NCBI GenBank assembly: GCA_934667475.1
Contig: CAKUMB010000001.1
Span: forward strand, 186,001-250,000
Direction: 5' to 3'
DNA: 64,000 nt
From: an uncultured Muribaculaceae bacterium
GTDB taxonomy: Bacteria > Bacteroidota > Bacteroidia > Bacteroidales > Muribaculaceae
The first letter of the stretch is position 1. The number at the start of each line of letters is the position of its first letter. The translations under genes were made by a program, and so were the position numbers. The notes below the pieces were generated by a model. It did not search any database and was not told where the DNA came from. It saw nothing but the letters and a program-made list of their open reading frames with translations. Shown in pieces: positions 1 through 8,068 of this stretch.

Positions 1-495
1 TGTGGTTGCCAGCCATGTGAAGCCCTTTTCGAGTTTGGCCACTTCCATGTTGCCCACGTTTTCAATGGCCACCAGCACGTCGTTCATGGGGCGGCCTATG
101 CGCGACACGCCTTTTTCAATCATGCGCGAGTAGGGGGTGTTGGTGCTTTTGCACAGCTTTTCGGCTTCGTCGATGCGGCCGTCGTGTATGAGGGTGCGTA
201 TTTGCTGCATGAAGTTCTTGTCTTCGCGCGTGCTTGAGCTTATGGCAAAGCAGCGCTCAAAAAATATGTAGATGCTCACCACGGCAAGCAGTGCCAGCGG
301 AATCATCAGCCATCCGCCCGACAGTGTGAGGTCCCACACCGACAGTTCCTTGGCTGTGGCTTCGGCGGCAGCCGGGGCTGCCTGTGCGGCGGCTGTGGCC
401 GCCTGAGCTGCAGTTTGCACTGCTGTGTCGGTCATTTGTTGCACACTGTCGCCGGTGGCGGCGACCTGTGCCAGTATTAAGTTTAGTAGAGCCAT
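1..495 (-). CDS. exbB: MotA/TolQ/ExbB proton channel family protein (3' part outside window)
   Basis: Translating back from the ATG at 495 gives an open frame that runs off the left edge. About 165 residues are visible. A short hydrophobic start is followed by an Ala/Gln-rich stretch (about residues 10-45), then a membrane segment (about 55-75) ending in the motif FFERCFAI, typical of the first helix of ExbB/TolQ. The segment with RMIEKGVSRIG and NVGNMEVAKLEKG matches the cytoplasmic loop of this family. Such proteins form, with ExbD, the inner-membrane proton channel that energises TonB. It lies 85 bp downstream of pdxJ on the same strand, an arrangement I recall from Bacteroidales, where exbD/tonB genes usually follow. 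Family assignment is firm; the exact paralogue is not. Confidence 0.85.
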   Translation of the reverse strand, partial: MALLNLILAQVAATGDSVQQMTDTAVQTAAQAATAAAQAAPAAAEATAKELSVWDLTLSGGWLMIPLALLAVVSIYIFFERCFAISSSTREDKNFMQQIRTLIHDGRIDEAEKLCKSTNTPYSRMIEKGVSRIGRPMNDVLVAIENVGNMEVAKLEKGFTWLATT

Positions 496-580
496 GATAG
501 TTTAATTTATTTAATCGTGATTATGTGTAATGATGATTTTTAGTAGTGAAATCTGTTGGTTGGTCCTCTTCTGCCAGCTG

Positions 581-1294
581 CTATTTCAGACACTCCTTGT
601 AGGCCTTGATGGTCTGCTCCAGGCCCAGATACAGCGCGTCGCTTATAATGGCGTGGCCTATCGACACCTCCAGCAGGTGTGGCATGTGGTCCTTGAAATA
701 CTTGAGGTTCTCGAGGTTGAGGTCGTGCCCGCCGTTGATGCCAAGGCCCACGCTGTGCGCCACCGCATCGGCGGCTGCAAAGGGGGCAATGGCCTTCTCG
801 GGGTCGGCCTTGAACTGTGCGGCATAGGGGCCGGTGTACAGCTCCACGCGGTCGGTGCCCGTCTTGGCTGCCTCGCGTATGTTGTCGGGGTCGGTGCCCA
901 CAAATATGCTTGTTCGAATGCCGGCCTCTTTCAGGCGGTCGACGATGCCTGTGAGGAACTCAAGGTTGGTGGCCACGTCCCAGCCGCTCGACGATGTGAG
1001 GGCATCGGGCGCGTCGGGCACCAGTGTCACCTGCGACGGTTTGGCCATGAGCACGAGGTTCATGAAGTCGTCGGTGGGGTAGCCCTCGATGTTGAACTCT
1101 GTGCGTATGAGCGGGCGCAGGGCAAACACATCGCTGTGGCGAATGTGGCGCTCATCGGGCCGCGGATGCACCGTGATGCCTTGTGCGCCAAAGCGCTCGC
1201 AGTCTACCGCCACACGTTCCACATCGGGCACATTGCCGCCGCGGGCGTTGCGCAGCGTGGCCACTTTGTTAATGTTAACACTTAAATTTACCAT
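581..1294 (-). CDS. pdxJ: Pyridoxine 5'-phosphate synthase
   Basis: A 237-residue protein, the usual PdxJ length. PdxJ condenses 1-deoxyxylulose 5-phosphate with 3-amino-2-oxopropyl phosphate to form pyridoxine 5'-phosphate in DXP-dependent vitamin B6 synthesis. Family hallmarks seen are the N-terminal LSVNINKVATLRNARGG, the HPRPDERHI segment (about residues 43-51), EFNIEGYPT, the VTLVPD strand and the C-terminal EVSIGHAIISDAL with the phosphate-binding glycines. It is divergent from nadK, separated by 224 bp, and is followed by an exbB gene on the same strand. Confidence 0.96.
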   Translation of the reverse strand: MVNLSVNINKVATLRNARGGNVPDVERVAVDCERFGAQGITVHPRPDERHIRHSDVFALRPLIRTEFNIEGYPTDDFMNLVLMAKPSQVTLVPDAPDALTSSSGWDVATNLEFLTGIVDRLKEAGIRTSIFVGTDPDNIREAAKTGTDRVELYTGPYAAQFKADPEKAIAPFAAADAVAHSVGLGINGGHDLNLENLKYFKDHMPHLLEVSIGHAIISDALYLGLEQTIKAYKECLK

Positions 1295-1403
1295 TTTTCA
1301 GTTTTCTACTGCCGATAAAAAATGAATATGTGTGCATGTAGCATTTTTCAGCGCACTGTGGCAGCCAGTGTGCCGCGGCGGCTGTGTTATGCGAAATTAT
1401 TTG

Positions 1404-1411
1404 TATATTTG
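1404..1411 (+). promoter_or_regulatory. Candidate -7 element upstream of nadK
   Basis: TATATTTG matches the Bacteroidetes -7 consensus TAnnTTTG and lies in the 224-bp divergent gap between pdxJ and nadK. No good TTTG element lies at the right distance (the nearest is TGTG, 17 bp away), so the call rests on the -7 box alone. The rest of this gap is A/T-rich near nadK and shows no gene. Confidence 0.35.
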
Positions 1412-1518
1412 CCAAAGCAAACTGTAGGCAAATTTAAGGGGAAATAATGGAATATAAAAGTAAAATATATTAAAAACGGCTTTCCCCGCCGCAATTCAAA
1501 AGTAAAGCAAGGCACACT

Positions 1519-2388
1519 ATGGAATTGGCGATTTTTGGCAATGAATATCAGCATGGGCATCTGCCCGGGGTTGAGCGGTTGCTGGCCACACTTAGCGCCA
1601 GCGGCATGAGGCTACTTGTGGACGGTGCGTTTTTGGACTACCTGTGCCAAAGCGGCGCGGCGCTACCGCCCGGCACCGAAATTATTGGCGGCAACTGCGG
1701 CCCCGATGGCGTGGATGTGGTGCTCAGTCTTGGTGGCGACGGCACTTTTCTCAAGGCTGCCCACTGGGTGGCAGGCACTGCCACGCCCGTGATGGGCATC
1801 AACACGGGCCACCTTGGCTACCTCACCACGGCGGGCATAGGCGAGGCCGACGAGGTGGCTCGCGAGCTCACCAGCGGCGACTACCGCACGGAGCCGCGCA
1901 CCACGCTGCAGGTGACGGCCGACTGCAGCGCGGCCGACTTCAGCGGCTTGTGCGCTCTCAACGAGGTGGCCATCCTGCGCCAGGACACGTCGTCGATGAT
2001 AGCGATGCGCACAGTCGTCAACGGCTCGGAACTCACCACCTACAAGGGCGACGGCCTGGTGGTGTGCACCCCCACTGGCTCCACGGCCTACAACATGAGC
2101 GTGGGCGGCCCCATACTCGACCCCATGAATTCGTGCCTGGTGCTGTCGCCGGTGTCTCCCCACTCGCTGTCGATGCGCCCACTGGTGATGCGCGACGACG
2201 TGACGGTGGCCGTGACCACCGTGACACGCGCCAGGGCGTTTCAGGTGAGCGTAGACGGCAACGCGGTGCTTTGCCCCAGCGGCACTACCGTCACCATCAG
2301 GCGCTCGCCCACGGCCATCAGGGTGATTCAGCGCACTGGCCACAACTTCGCGGCCACGCTGCGCAGTAAACTCAACTGGGGGGTGTGA
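1519..2388 (+). CDS. nadK: NAD kinase
   Basis: A 289-residue ATP-NAD kinase that phosphorylates NAD to NADP in the cytosol. The diagnostic GGDG (residues 72-75, in LSLGGDGTFLKAA) is present, with the following INTGHLGYL segment, the ALNEVAI strand and the TPTGSTAYNMS loop that binds the nicotinamide end. The length suits bacterial NadK. The DUF45 peptidase gene begins 22 bp downstream, so the two are probably co-transcribed. Confidence 0.95.
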   Translation: MELAIFGNEYQHGHLPGVERLLATLSASGMRLLVDGAFLDYLCQSGAALPPGTEIIGGNCGPDGVDVVLSLGGDGTFLKAAHWVAGTATPVMGINTGHLGYLTTAGIGEADEVARELTSGDYRTEPRTTLQVTADCSAADFSGLCALNEVAILRQDTSSMIAMRTVVNGSELTTYKGDGLVVCTPTGSTAYNMSVGGPILDPMNSCLVLSPVSPHSLSMRPLVMRDDVTVAVTTVTRARAFQVSVDGNAVLCPSGTTVTIRRSPTAIRVIQRTGHNFAATLRSKLNWGV

Positions 2389-2410
2389 AGAAAAAAGATA
2401 GCAGACTACC

Positions 2411-3133
2411 ATGGCAGTATACAAATATGACGACAAGGAGTTTGGCTCGGTTCAGATAATGACGCGTGTGGGTATGCGCCGCGCCTCGATGCGCTGGACC
2501 GATGGACGGCTGCGCATAGGCATGCCGCCTGAGGCGGCCAATCGGCTGAGTGTGGCGTGTCTCATCGACCGCAACCGCGAGCGTCTGCGCAGCCTGCGCG
2601 ACATCTCGTCGGTGGGCGCTCCGCTGGCTGTGGGCCAGCGCATTGAGTGCTTTGGCTGCGCCATCACCATCAAGGAGCAGAACCGCGCTCCGCGCCTGCT
2701 GCTGTTTGGCTACGACGGCGACCCGGAATACACGATAAGCATCCCCACCGGCGTCGACCTCACCGACCGCAATGTGCATCGCTCGGTGACCAATGCGCTG
2801 CTGAAAATGATGGAGCACGGCGCCCGTGAGCATTTGCTGCCATATGCGCGCCAAGTGGCCGGGCGGCTTGGACTGAAGCCAGCCGGGTTTGAGGTGGGGC
2901 GTGGCATGCGCAAACTGGGCCATTGCACCACCGGCAAGGTGATACAGCTGTCGCGAGCGGTGATGATGCTCCCGCCCGACCTCGTGGATTTGGTGATATG
3001 CCACGAGCTGGCCCACCTCACGCACATGGACCACTCTGCGGCCTTTCATGCGCTGTGCAACAGCTATCTTGGCGGCCGTGAGCGCTCGCTGGAGAAGCGT
3101 CTGCGCTCATTCAACTGGCCTGTGCGCAGGTGA
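2411..3133 (+). CDS. YgjP/DUF45-type zinc metallopeptidase
   Basis: A 240-residue cytosolic protein of the DUF45 (YgjP-like, M48-related) family. The zinc site HELAH is at residues 198-202, followed by H205 and H208; an HExxH with a histidine a few residues on and a long helix ending in a basic C terminus is the family pattern. The preceding RKLGHCTTGKVIQLSR resembles the conserved strand before the catalytic helix (usually WGSC in other members; here LGHC). There is no signal peptide. It follows nadK by 22 bp. The substrate is not known for this family. Confidence 0.85.
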   Translation: MAVYKYDDKEFGSVQIMTRVGMRRASMRWTDGRLRIGMPPEAANRLSVACLIDRNRERLRSLRDISSVGAPLAVGQRIECFGCAITIKEQNRAPRLLLFGYDGDPEYTISIPTGVDLTDRNVHRSVTNALLKMMEHGAREHLLPYARQVAGRLGLKPAGFEVGRGMRKLGHCTTGKVIQLSRAVMMLPPDLVDLVICHELAHLTHMDHSAAFHALCNSYLGGRERSLEKRLRSFNWPVRR

Positions 3134-3161
3134 TGCACCGGTATTAGGAAGGCGATGAAAG

Positions 3162-4151
3162 TTATCTGAGCATCAGTTGGGTGCCGGGAGTGGGCGAGTA
3201 GCCGGCGGGCAGCTTGTTGAGCTTCAGCAGGTTGTCGAGGCGTATGCCGAATTGCTGCGCTATGGCGCGCATGGTGTCGCCTTGGCGCACGGTGTAGGTG
3301 TCGAAACCCATGGGGGCGCGCTTCTCCTTCTTCTCCAGCCACACCATTTCACCCTCGGCCAGTGCTCCCGCACTGGGGTCGGCATCGTTGAATTCAAGCA
3401 GCTTTTTCAGTTTTATGTCAAACTCCGCGGCTATTGCCTGGTAGGTGTCGCCGTGCTGTGCCTTGACGCAGTGCAGCCCCCACTTGAGGTGCACCGTGTG
3501 CAGCGCCGCCACACTGCGCAGCGTGGCATCGCTGCCCGATGCTGCCACGGCGTCGTGCCCGATGCTGGGGTCGGGTTTCAGCTGCTGCGGCTTGGCCACG
3601 CGCGGCTGCCCCGAATCGTAGTTGTAGAGTTGGTATTGCTCGATGATGCCCGTGAGCTTTGATGGATAGGCGGGGTCGGTGGCATAGCCGCAGTCTTTCA
3701 GCCCCTGTGCCCAACCAGTGTAGTCGGTCACGTCGAGCTGGTAGAGTGGGGCGTAGCGCTTGCCCTTGAGGAAGCGGGCGTGGTCGGCAAACGAGTCTTC
3801 GGGTTTGGCATACTGGCGGTAGCACTCGTGGCGCAGGGTATCGTCGTAGGTCACCACATCGCCGCTCCAGTTGTGGCACTTGATGCCGAAGTGGTTGTTG
3901 CCGCGGGTCGAGAGGTAGCTCGAGCCTGCCGAGCTCTCCAGCAGTCCCTGTGCCAGCGTGATGCTGGCCGGAATGCCATATTCCTGCTGGTGCCTGATGG
4001 CTATGTCCTTGTAGCGGTCAATGTAGGCCAGAAAGCGCGCGCTCTGCCTCTGCGGCTGTGCCGTGGCTGTGCAAATGAGGCATGCCAGCAGGCAAAATAT
4101 CGCTCTTAGATTGTTTTTTGAGAAAATATCAATATATTTGCAGCACATCAT
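3162..4151 (-). CDS. Exported glucosaminidase-domain protein with LysM repeats
   Basis: I take the ATG at 4151 as start (329 residues). The open frame continues upstream but would then run antisense through cdd. The N terminus is hydrophobic and ends in CTATAQ, a plausible signal peptide. Next comes a mannosyl-glycoprotein endo-beta-N-acetylglucosaminidase domain (about residues 40-170; SITLAQGLLESS, GNNHFGIKC, DHARFL, YATDP), predicted to cleave the peptidoglycan glycan strand. Two LysM-like modules follow (about 225-270 with HGDTYQAIAAEF, and 285-329 with RQGDTMRAIAQQFG), which would hold it on the wall. It is convergent with the DUF45 gene and divergent from cdd with only 18 bp between start codons. 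Confidence 0.88.
   Translation of the reverse strand: MMCCKYIDIFSKNNLRAIFCLLACLICTATAQPQRQSARFLAYIDRYKDIAIRHQQEYGIPASITLAQGLLESSAGSSYLSTRGNNHFGIKCHNWSGDVVTYDDTLRHECYRQYAKPEDSFADHARFLKGKRYAPLYQLDVTDYTGWAQGLKDCGYATDPAYPSKLTGIIEQYQLYNYDSGQPRVAKPQQLKPDPSIGHDAVAASGSDATLRSVAALHTVHLKWGLHCVKAQHGDTYQAIAAEFDIKLKKLLEFNDADPSAGALAEGEMVWLEKKEKRAPMGFDTYTVRQGDTMRAIAQQFGIRLDNLLKLNKLPAGYSPTPGTQLMLR
4133..4140 (+). promoter_or_regulatory. Candidate -7 element for cdd, inside the LysM gene
   Basis: TATATTTG fits TAnnTTTG and ends 29 bp before the cdd ATG. A TTG at 4111-4113 could be the upstream element (19 bp apart). It lies within the first codons of the oppositely oriented glucosaminidase gene. Confidence 0.45.
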
Positions 4152-4169
4152 TTTTTTTGTTAAAACATC

Positions 4170-4637
4170 ATGACCGAAAAAAACATTACCACAAAGATAG
4201 TGGTTTACTCTTACAATGAGTTGGCCGAAAACGATAAAAAGCTCGTTGAAACTGCCCGACAGGCCACGCATAACAGCTATGCCCCCTACAGCCACTTTAA
4301 TGTGGGTGCTGCCGTGCGGCTCGACAATGGTGTGGTGATAATGGGCGCCAACCAGGAGAATGCCGCTTTTGCTGGCATCTGCGCCGAGCGCAGCGCCATC
4401 TACAACGCGGGCGCCAACTATCCGGGCGTGCACATTGCCGAGATTGCCATCGCTGCCTACACTGGCGGCGACTTTGTGCAGGAACCCATATCGCCATGCG
4501 GCGTGTGCCGCCAAGCTCTGATAGAGTTTGAGAAAAACGCGCCTCACCCCATACGCGTGCTGCTTGTCGGCCGCGACTGCGTGTACGAACTGGCCAGCGT
4601 GGCCGCCCTGCTGCCGCTCACGTTCAGTGACTTTTAG
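4170..4637 (+). CDS. cdd: Cytidine deaminase
   Basis: A 155-residue cytidine deaminase that hydrolyses cytidine and deoxycytidine to uridine and deoxyuridine in pyrimidine salvage. The zinc site is complete: C71 and E73 in CAERSAIYN (E73 is the proton shuttle) and C110/C113 in PCGVCRQ. The N-terminal YAPYSHFNVGAA and NQENAAF bind the substrate. It is a single-domain enzyme, so a homotetramer is expected. It ends 9 bp before the convergent LytTR regulator. Confidence 0.97.
   Translation: MTEKNITTKIVVYSYNELAENDKKLVETARQATHNSYAPYSHFNVGAAVRLDNGVVIMGANQENAAFAGICAERSAIYNAGANYPGVHIAEIAIAAYTGGDFVQEPISPCGVCRQALIEFEKNAPHPIRVLLVGRDCVYELASVAALLPLTFSDF
4192..4199 (-). promoter_or_regulatory. Candidate -7 element for the glucosaminidase gene, inside cdd
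   Basis: Read on the minus strand this is TATCTTTG, a full match to TAnnTTTG, 41 bp upstream of the LysM-protein ATG at 4151. It lies in codons 8-10 of cdd. No convincing TTTG partner was seen at 19-22 bp. Confidence 0.4.
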
Positions 4638-4646
4638 AAGCGCAGG

Positions 4647-5381
4647 CTATTTGTTGAGGAATTTGGTGTTGATGTAGGCCATCAGTGCGTCTTTGTACAT
4701 GTCGCCAATGGGTACTTCCACGCCTTCGCCGGGCCCTTCGATGATGATGCGGCTCTTGCGCACCTCTATGATGCGCTTCAGGTTGACGATATATGAGCGG
4801 TGCACGCGCATAAACCACGACTCAGGCAGCCGCTCCTCCATCTTTTTCATGCTCAGCAGCACCACCAGCGGCGACTTGCGTCCGTCGAGGTGTATGCGCA
4901 GATATTCGCTCATAGCCTCGATGTAGCGGATTTCGCTCACTTTGATGCGCACAATCTTGTAGTCGGTCTTCAGAAATATCGAGTCGTCGGCGTCGATTGT
5001 CGACACGGCTGTGGCCGCATGCTCCATAGCCAGCAGGTGCTGCACCTTTTCCGCTGCAGCGGTGAAGTCGGCATAGCTGAATGGCTTCAGCAGATAGTCC
5101 ACGGCGTTCACCTTGAATCCGTCGATGGCATACTCGCTGTAGGCGGTGGTGAATACCACCTTGGGCGCCTCGGGTAGCGACTTCACAAAGTCGAGGCCGT
5201 TGAGGTCGGGCATGTTGATGTCCACAAACATGGCGTCGATTTCCCCGCTCTCGGCAGCCTCGCGCGCCTGCTCGGCACTTTGGCACGCCTGCACCAGCAT
5301 CATGCCCGGGGTGCGCTTTATATAGCTGGTGATTTGTTTAAGAGCCAGGGGCTCGTCGTCGATAGCAATGCACTTTATCAT
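4647..5381 (-). CDS. LytTR-family response regulator
   Basis: A 244-residue two-component regulator. The receiver domain (about residues 1-120) has the acidic pair DDE (8-10), the phospho-acceptor D54 in MFVDINMPDLNG, the TTAYSEYA segment and the K in YLLKPF. A LytTR DNA-binding domain follows (about 145-244; DYKIVRI, MRVHRSYIVNL and the strand-rich C terminus). It would receive phosphate from the kinase gene 3 bp upstream. The target genes cannot be read from the sequence. Its 3' end lies 9 bp from convergent cdd. Confidence 0.93.
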   Translation of the reverse strand: MIKCIAIDDEPLALKQITSYIKRTPGMMLVQACQSAEQAREAAESGEIDAMFVDINMPDLNGLDFVKSLPEAPKVVFTTAYSEYAIDGFKVNAVDYLLKPFSYADFTAAAEKVQHLLAMEHAATAVSTIDADDSIFLKTDYKIVRIKVSEIRYIEAMSEYLRIHLDGRKSPLVVLLSMKKMEERLPESWFMRVHRSYIVNLKRIIEVRKSRIIIEGPGEGVEVPIGDMYKDALMAYINTKFLNK

Positions 5382-5384
5382 AAT

Positions 5385-6533
5385 CTACTCTGTTTTTTCG
5401 GTTTCTTGCCCGCTGCCGCCCTGTGGCTTGATGGGAATCACAAGGTTCACGGTGAATGTGTCGGCCCCGTCGTCGATGTTGAGGGTGTAGCCGTTGCCGT
5501 AAATCAGGTTAAGCCGTTTCTTGGCGTTCACCAGCCCCACGCCACCCTGCTGCTTGCCTGACGCTGCCGGAGCCTTGCTGTTGCTGCAATAGAAGCGCAT
5601 GGTGCCGCCGTCGGTGCTGATGGCGATGCTTATGAACGATGGGCGCTGATACGACACCCCGTGCTTGAATGCGTTTTCCACAAACGTGATGAGCAGCAGC
5701 GGGGGCACTGTGCGGTCGGGAGCGTTTTGCGGCACATCGAGGCTTATGCTCACCGTGTCGGGGTAGCGCAGCCGCATCAGCTTCACATAGTTGGTGATGA
5801 AGGTCGTCTCCACCTTTAGCGGAATCTGCTCCTTGGCGCCGTCATACAGCAGATAGCGCATCATCTTCGACAGCTCCACAATGGTGCTTTTGGCGCGTTC
5901 GGGGTTGATGTCGACCAGCGCGTGTATGTTGTTGAGCGTGTTCATGAAGAAGTGCGGGCTTATCTGGTATTTCAAGTATTCCAACTCTTGCGCCATGTTT
6001 TCCTTTTGCAGCTTTTCAAGGCGCTTGCGGTCGCTTGCGGCCTTAAACATGGCCTTCACCCCCAGGTTCACACCCATCAGCAGCAGCAAGGTGGTGGTCA
6101 TCACCATGTCGTGGCTGTCAAACGGCGGCTCATTGTCGCCAGGAGGCGGCATCATGTCGCCAGGGCGTGTGTGCACGGCCTGGCGCGCTGCCTGAGTGCG
6201 CATTTCTATGCGGTGTGGCTTGCGCGGCCTGGGCTTGTGGGGCATCAGGTCTTGGCAGGCGAAGAACACCGCCACCAGGCACAGCACTGCCAGCGTGTAG
6301 GCTTTCCAGTTGCGGTGGTAGATGAGCAGCGGTGCAATGGCGTAGTTGTGCACCGCAAAGGCAATCATAAACCACGTCAGAGCCTCCTAGATGGGCGTCA
6401 CCCACCGCCACTCAAACGTCTCGGGCGTAAGTTGCGAGTAGGTCCACATGGTGAGCATCGGCGCCAGAAACGCCGTGATCCATGCCCCCAGATATATCAG
6501 TTGCTCATATTTGTTGTATTGGCTCGATTGCAT
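5385..6533 (-). pseudogene. LytS/YehU-type sensor histidine kinase interrupted by an in-frame TAG
   Basis: The frame opens at the ATG at 6533 (MQSSQYNKYEQLIYLGAW) and would encode 382 codons, but codon 49 is TAG at 6387-6389, between WRWVTPI and EALTWFMIAF. Reading resumes in the same frame without shift. The N terminus is a multi-helix membrane sensor; the C-terminal part has the His_kinase signature QISPHFFMNTLNN, then an ATPase lid with VENAFKHG and GGVGLVNAKKRL. Only the first of the usual membrane helices lies before the stop. An ATG at 6368, preceded by AGGAGG, could restart translation to give a 327-residue protein with catalytic regions intact. The downstream regulator and the promoter look intact, so this may be a recent mutation, an assembly error or a re-initiating gene. 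Confidence 0.85.
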
Positions 6534-6572
6534 TTTGCGTATATCTACATATAGTCAGGCTATACCCATATG

Positions 6573-6604
6573 CAAAAATAGCACATTGCCCGCCAACGGC
6601 CAAA
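6573..6604 (-). promoter_or_regulatory. Promoter of the LytS/LytTR operon
   Basis: On the minus strand TTTG (6604-6601), a 20-bp spacer and TATTTTTG (6580-6573) match the Bacteroidetes housekeeping promoter. It sits about 40 bp upstream of the ATG at 6533, supporting that start for the full-length kinase frame. Confidence 0.6.
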
Positions 6605-6671
6605 CTAAATCGGCCACGCCACCCTAAATTTAGGTGAAACAGCCATTTCCCACCTATCAACCCATCATCTG

Positions 6672-7145
6672 TCAGGACCTTTTGCGGAGGTCGGTTTTGG
6701 AGGCTACTACGCTGGTTTCGATTTCGCCATAGCCGTTACACTCGGGGCAATACTGCGGGTCGTATCGCAGGATGAAAGAGTCATGACTGTACTCAAGAAT
6801 GAAATTGCCCTCTTTTATCGATTTGGCTATGGCTTGGAGATGCGGGTGGCTTTTTGCGACCGACATCTCGCAGCGCACCCCACGGCTATCGGTGACTGTG
6901 AAAAATGCGCAGCCGCCGTTGCATCTTAGCCAGCTGATCTGTGCCGGCAAGGCATGGAATCCGCTGTGGATGTCGGATGAATATAGCGTCTTGAGCACAA
7001 GCCCCGAGCCGTGGCAGTGGGGGCATTCTTCACGGATGGTTTTGTAGGTGTAGCTGTAGAACTCCGTCTCGCCGCAGTGGGGACACACTGTGGCGTTGGA
7101 AGATAGTTTTCCACCGCAAGAGGGGCATAGTAGTAGTTGTGCCAT
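6672..7145 (-). CDS. Zinc-ribbon protein with DnaJ-like CxxCxG repeats
   Basis: I chose the ATG at 7145 (157 residues) because a promoter lies just upstream; a longer frame would cover it. The N terminus has CPSC and CPHC (about residues 7-24), a typical short zinc ribbon. Then come CPHCHGSG (about 41-48), a central RCNGGC, and CPECNGYG near the C terminus. The CxxCxGxG pair recalls the DnaJ zinc centre, but there is no J domain. No signal peptide or membrane helix. It is divergent from thyA. Function is unknown; metal binding is the only inference I would make. Confidence 0.7.
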   Translation of the reverse strand: MAQLLLCPSCGGKLSSNATVCPHCGETEFYSYTYKTIREECPHCHGSGLVLKTLYSSDIHSGFHALPAQISWLRCNGGCAFFTVTDSRGVRCEMSVAKSHPHLQAIAKSIKEGNFILEYSHDSFILRYDPQYCPECNGYGEIETSVVASKTDLRKRS

Positions 7146-7171
7146 GGGCTTGTGTTGTGTTGATTTTTTGC

Positions 7172-7203
7172 CAAAGTTAGCGCTAATTTGCCGTATGCCC
7201 AAA
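7172..7203 (-). promoter_or_regulatory. Promoter of the zinc-ribbon gene
   Basis: Minus strand: TTTG (7203-7200), 20-bp spacer, TAACTTTG (7179-7172), a full match to the Bacteroidetes consensus. It lies about 27 bp before the ATG at 7145 and back to back with the thyA promoter. Confidence 0.65.
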
Positions 7204-7217
7204 ATGCAAGACTCTTT

Positions 7218-7249
7218 TTTGCCATTGCTCTCGATTTGCACTACCTTTG
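7218..7249 (+). promoter_or_regulatory. thyA promoter
   Basis: TTTG (7218-7221), 20-bp spacer, TACCTTTG (7242-7249): a full consensus match. Transcription should begin near 7256, so the ATG at 7274 is the only sensible thyA start; an upstream TTG at 7247 falls inside the -7 box. Confidence 0.7.
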
Positions 7250-7273
7250 CATTCAAAAAAAGGAACAAGAGAA

Positions 7274-8068
7274 ATGAAGCAATATCTCGATTTGTTGCAC
7301 TATGTTATGGATCATGGCACCGTGCGCCACGACCGCACTGGCACCGGCACCAAGAGCGTGTTTGGCTATCAGATGCGCTGCAACCTGGCCGACGGATTCC
7401 CGTTGCTCACCACTAAAAAGGTGCACCTGAAGTCAATCATCTACGAGTTGCTGTGGTTTTTGAAGGGCGACACTAACGTGCACTACCTGCAGGAGCACGG
7501 CGTGCGCATTTGGAATGAGTGGGCCGATGCCAACGGTGACCTTGGCCCCGTGTATGGCCACCAGTGGCGCTCATGGCCCGATGGCCACGGCGGCACCATC
7601 GACCAAATCAGCAATGTGGTTGAGCAGATTAAGCACAACCCCGACTCGCGCCGCCTGATAGTGAGCGCATGGAATGTGGCCGATGTGCCCAGCATGAAGC
7701 TGCCGCCGTGCCACACGCTGTTTCAGTTCTACGTGGCCAATGGCAAACTGAGCCTGCAATTGTATCAGCGCAGCGCCGATTTGTTTTTGGGCGTGCCGTT
7801 CAACATAGCGTCGTATGCGCTGCTGCTGATGATGGTGGCCCACGTCACTGGCCTTGAGCCCGGTGAGTTTGTCCACACCATGGGCGACGCCCACATCTAC
7901 CTTAACCACCTCGACCAGGTGCGCGAGCAGCTGAGCCGCACTCCGCGTCGGCTGCCCACCATGCGCCTCAATCCCGAAGTGAAAAGCATATTCGACTACG
8001 ACTACAGCGACTTCACCCTTGAAGGCTACGACCCATGGCCGGCCATAAAGGGTGTGGTGAGTGTGTGA
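7274..8068 (+). CDS. thyA: Thymidylate synthase
   Basis: A 264-residue protein, the same length as E. coli ThyA. It methylates dUMP to dTMP with methylenetetrahydrofolate, producing dihydrofolate. The catalytic cysteine is C146 in LPPCHTLFQFYV; RTGTGT (about 21-26), the DSRRLIVSAWN segment and QRSADLFLGVPFNIASYA are all conserved. The downstream folA gene overlaps its stop codon by one base, which links dihydrofolate production to its reduction. Confidence 0.98.
   Translation: MKQYLDLLHYVMDHGTVRHDRTGTGTKSVFGYQMRCNLADGFPLLTTKKVHLKSIIYELLWFLKGDTNVHYLQEHGVRIWNEWADANGDLGPVYGHQWRSWPDGHGGTIDQISNVVEQIKHNPDSRRLIVSAWNVADVPSMKLPPCHTLFQFYVANGKLSLQLYQRSADLFLGVPFNIASYALLLMMVAHVTGLEPGEFVHTMGDAHIYLNHLDQVREQLSRTPRRLPTMRLNPEVKSIFDYDYSDFTLEGYDPWPAIKGVVSV

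Noticed and set aside
4152..4547. Upstream extension of the glucosaminidase frame to 4547
   Set aside because: It would cover most of cdd in antisense; the ATG at 4151 begins a signal-like sequence and has a -7 box upstream.
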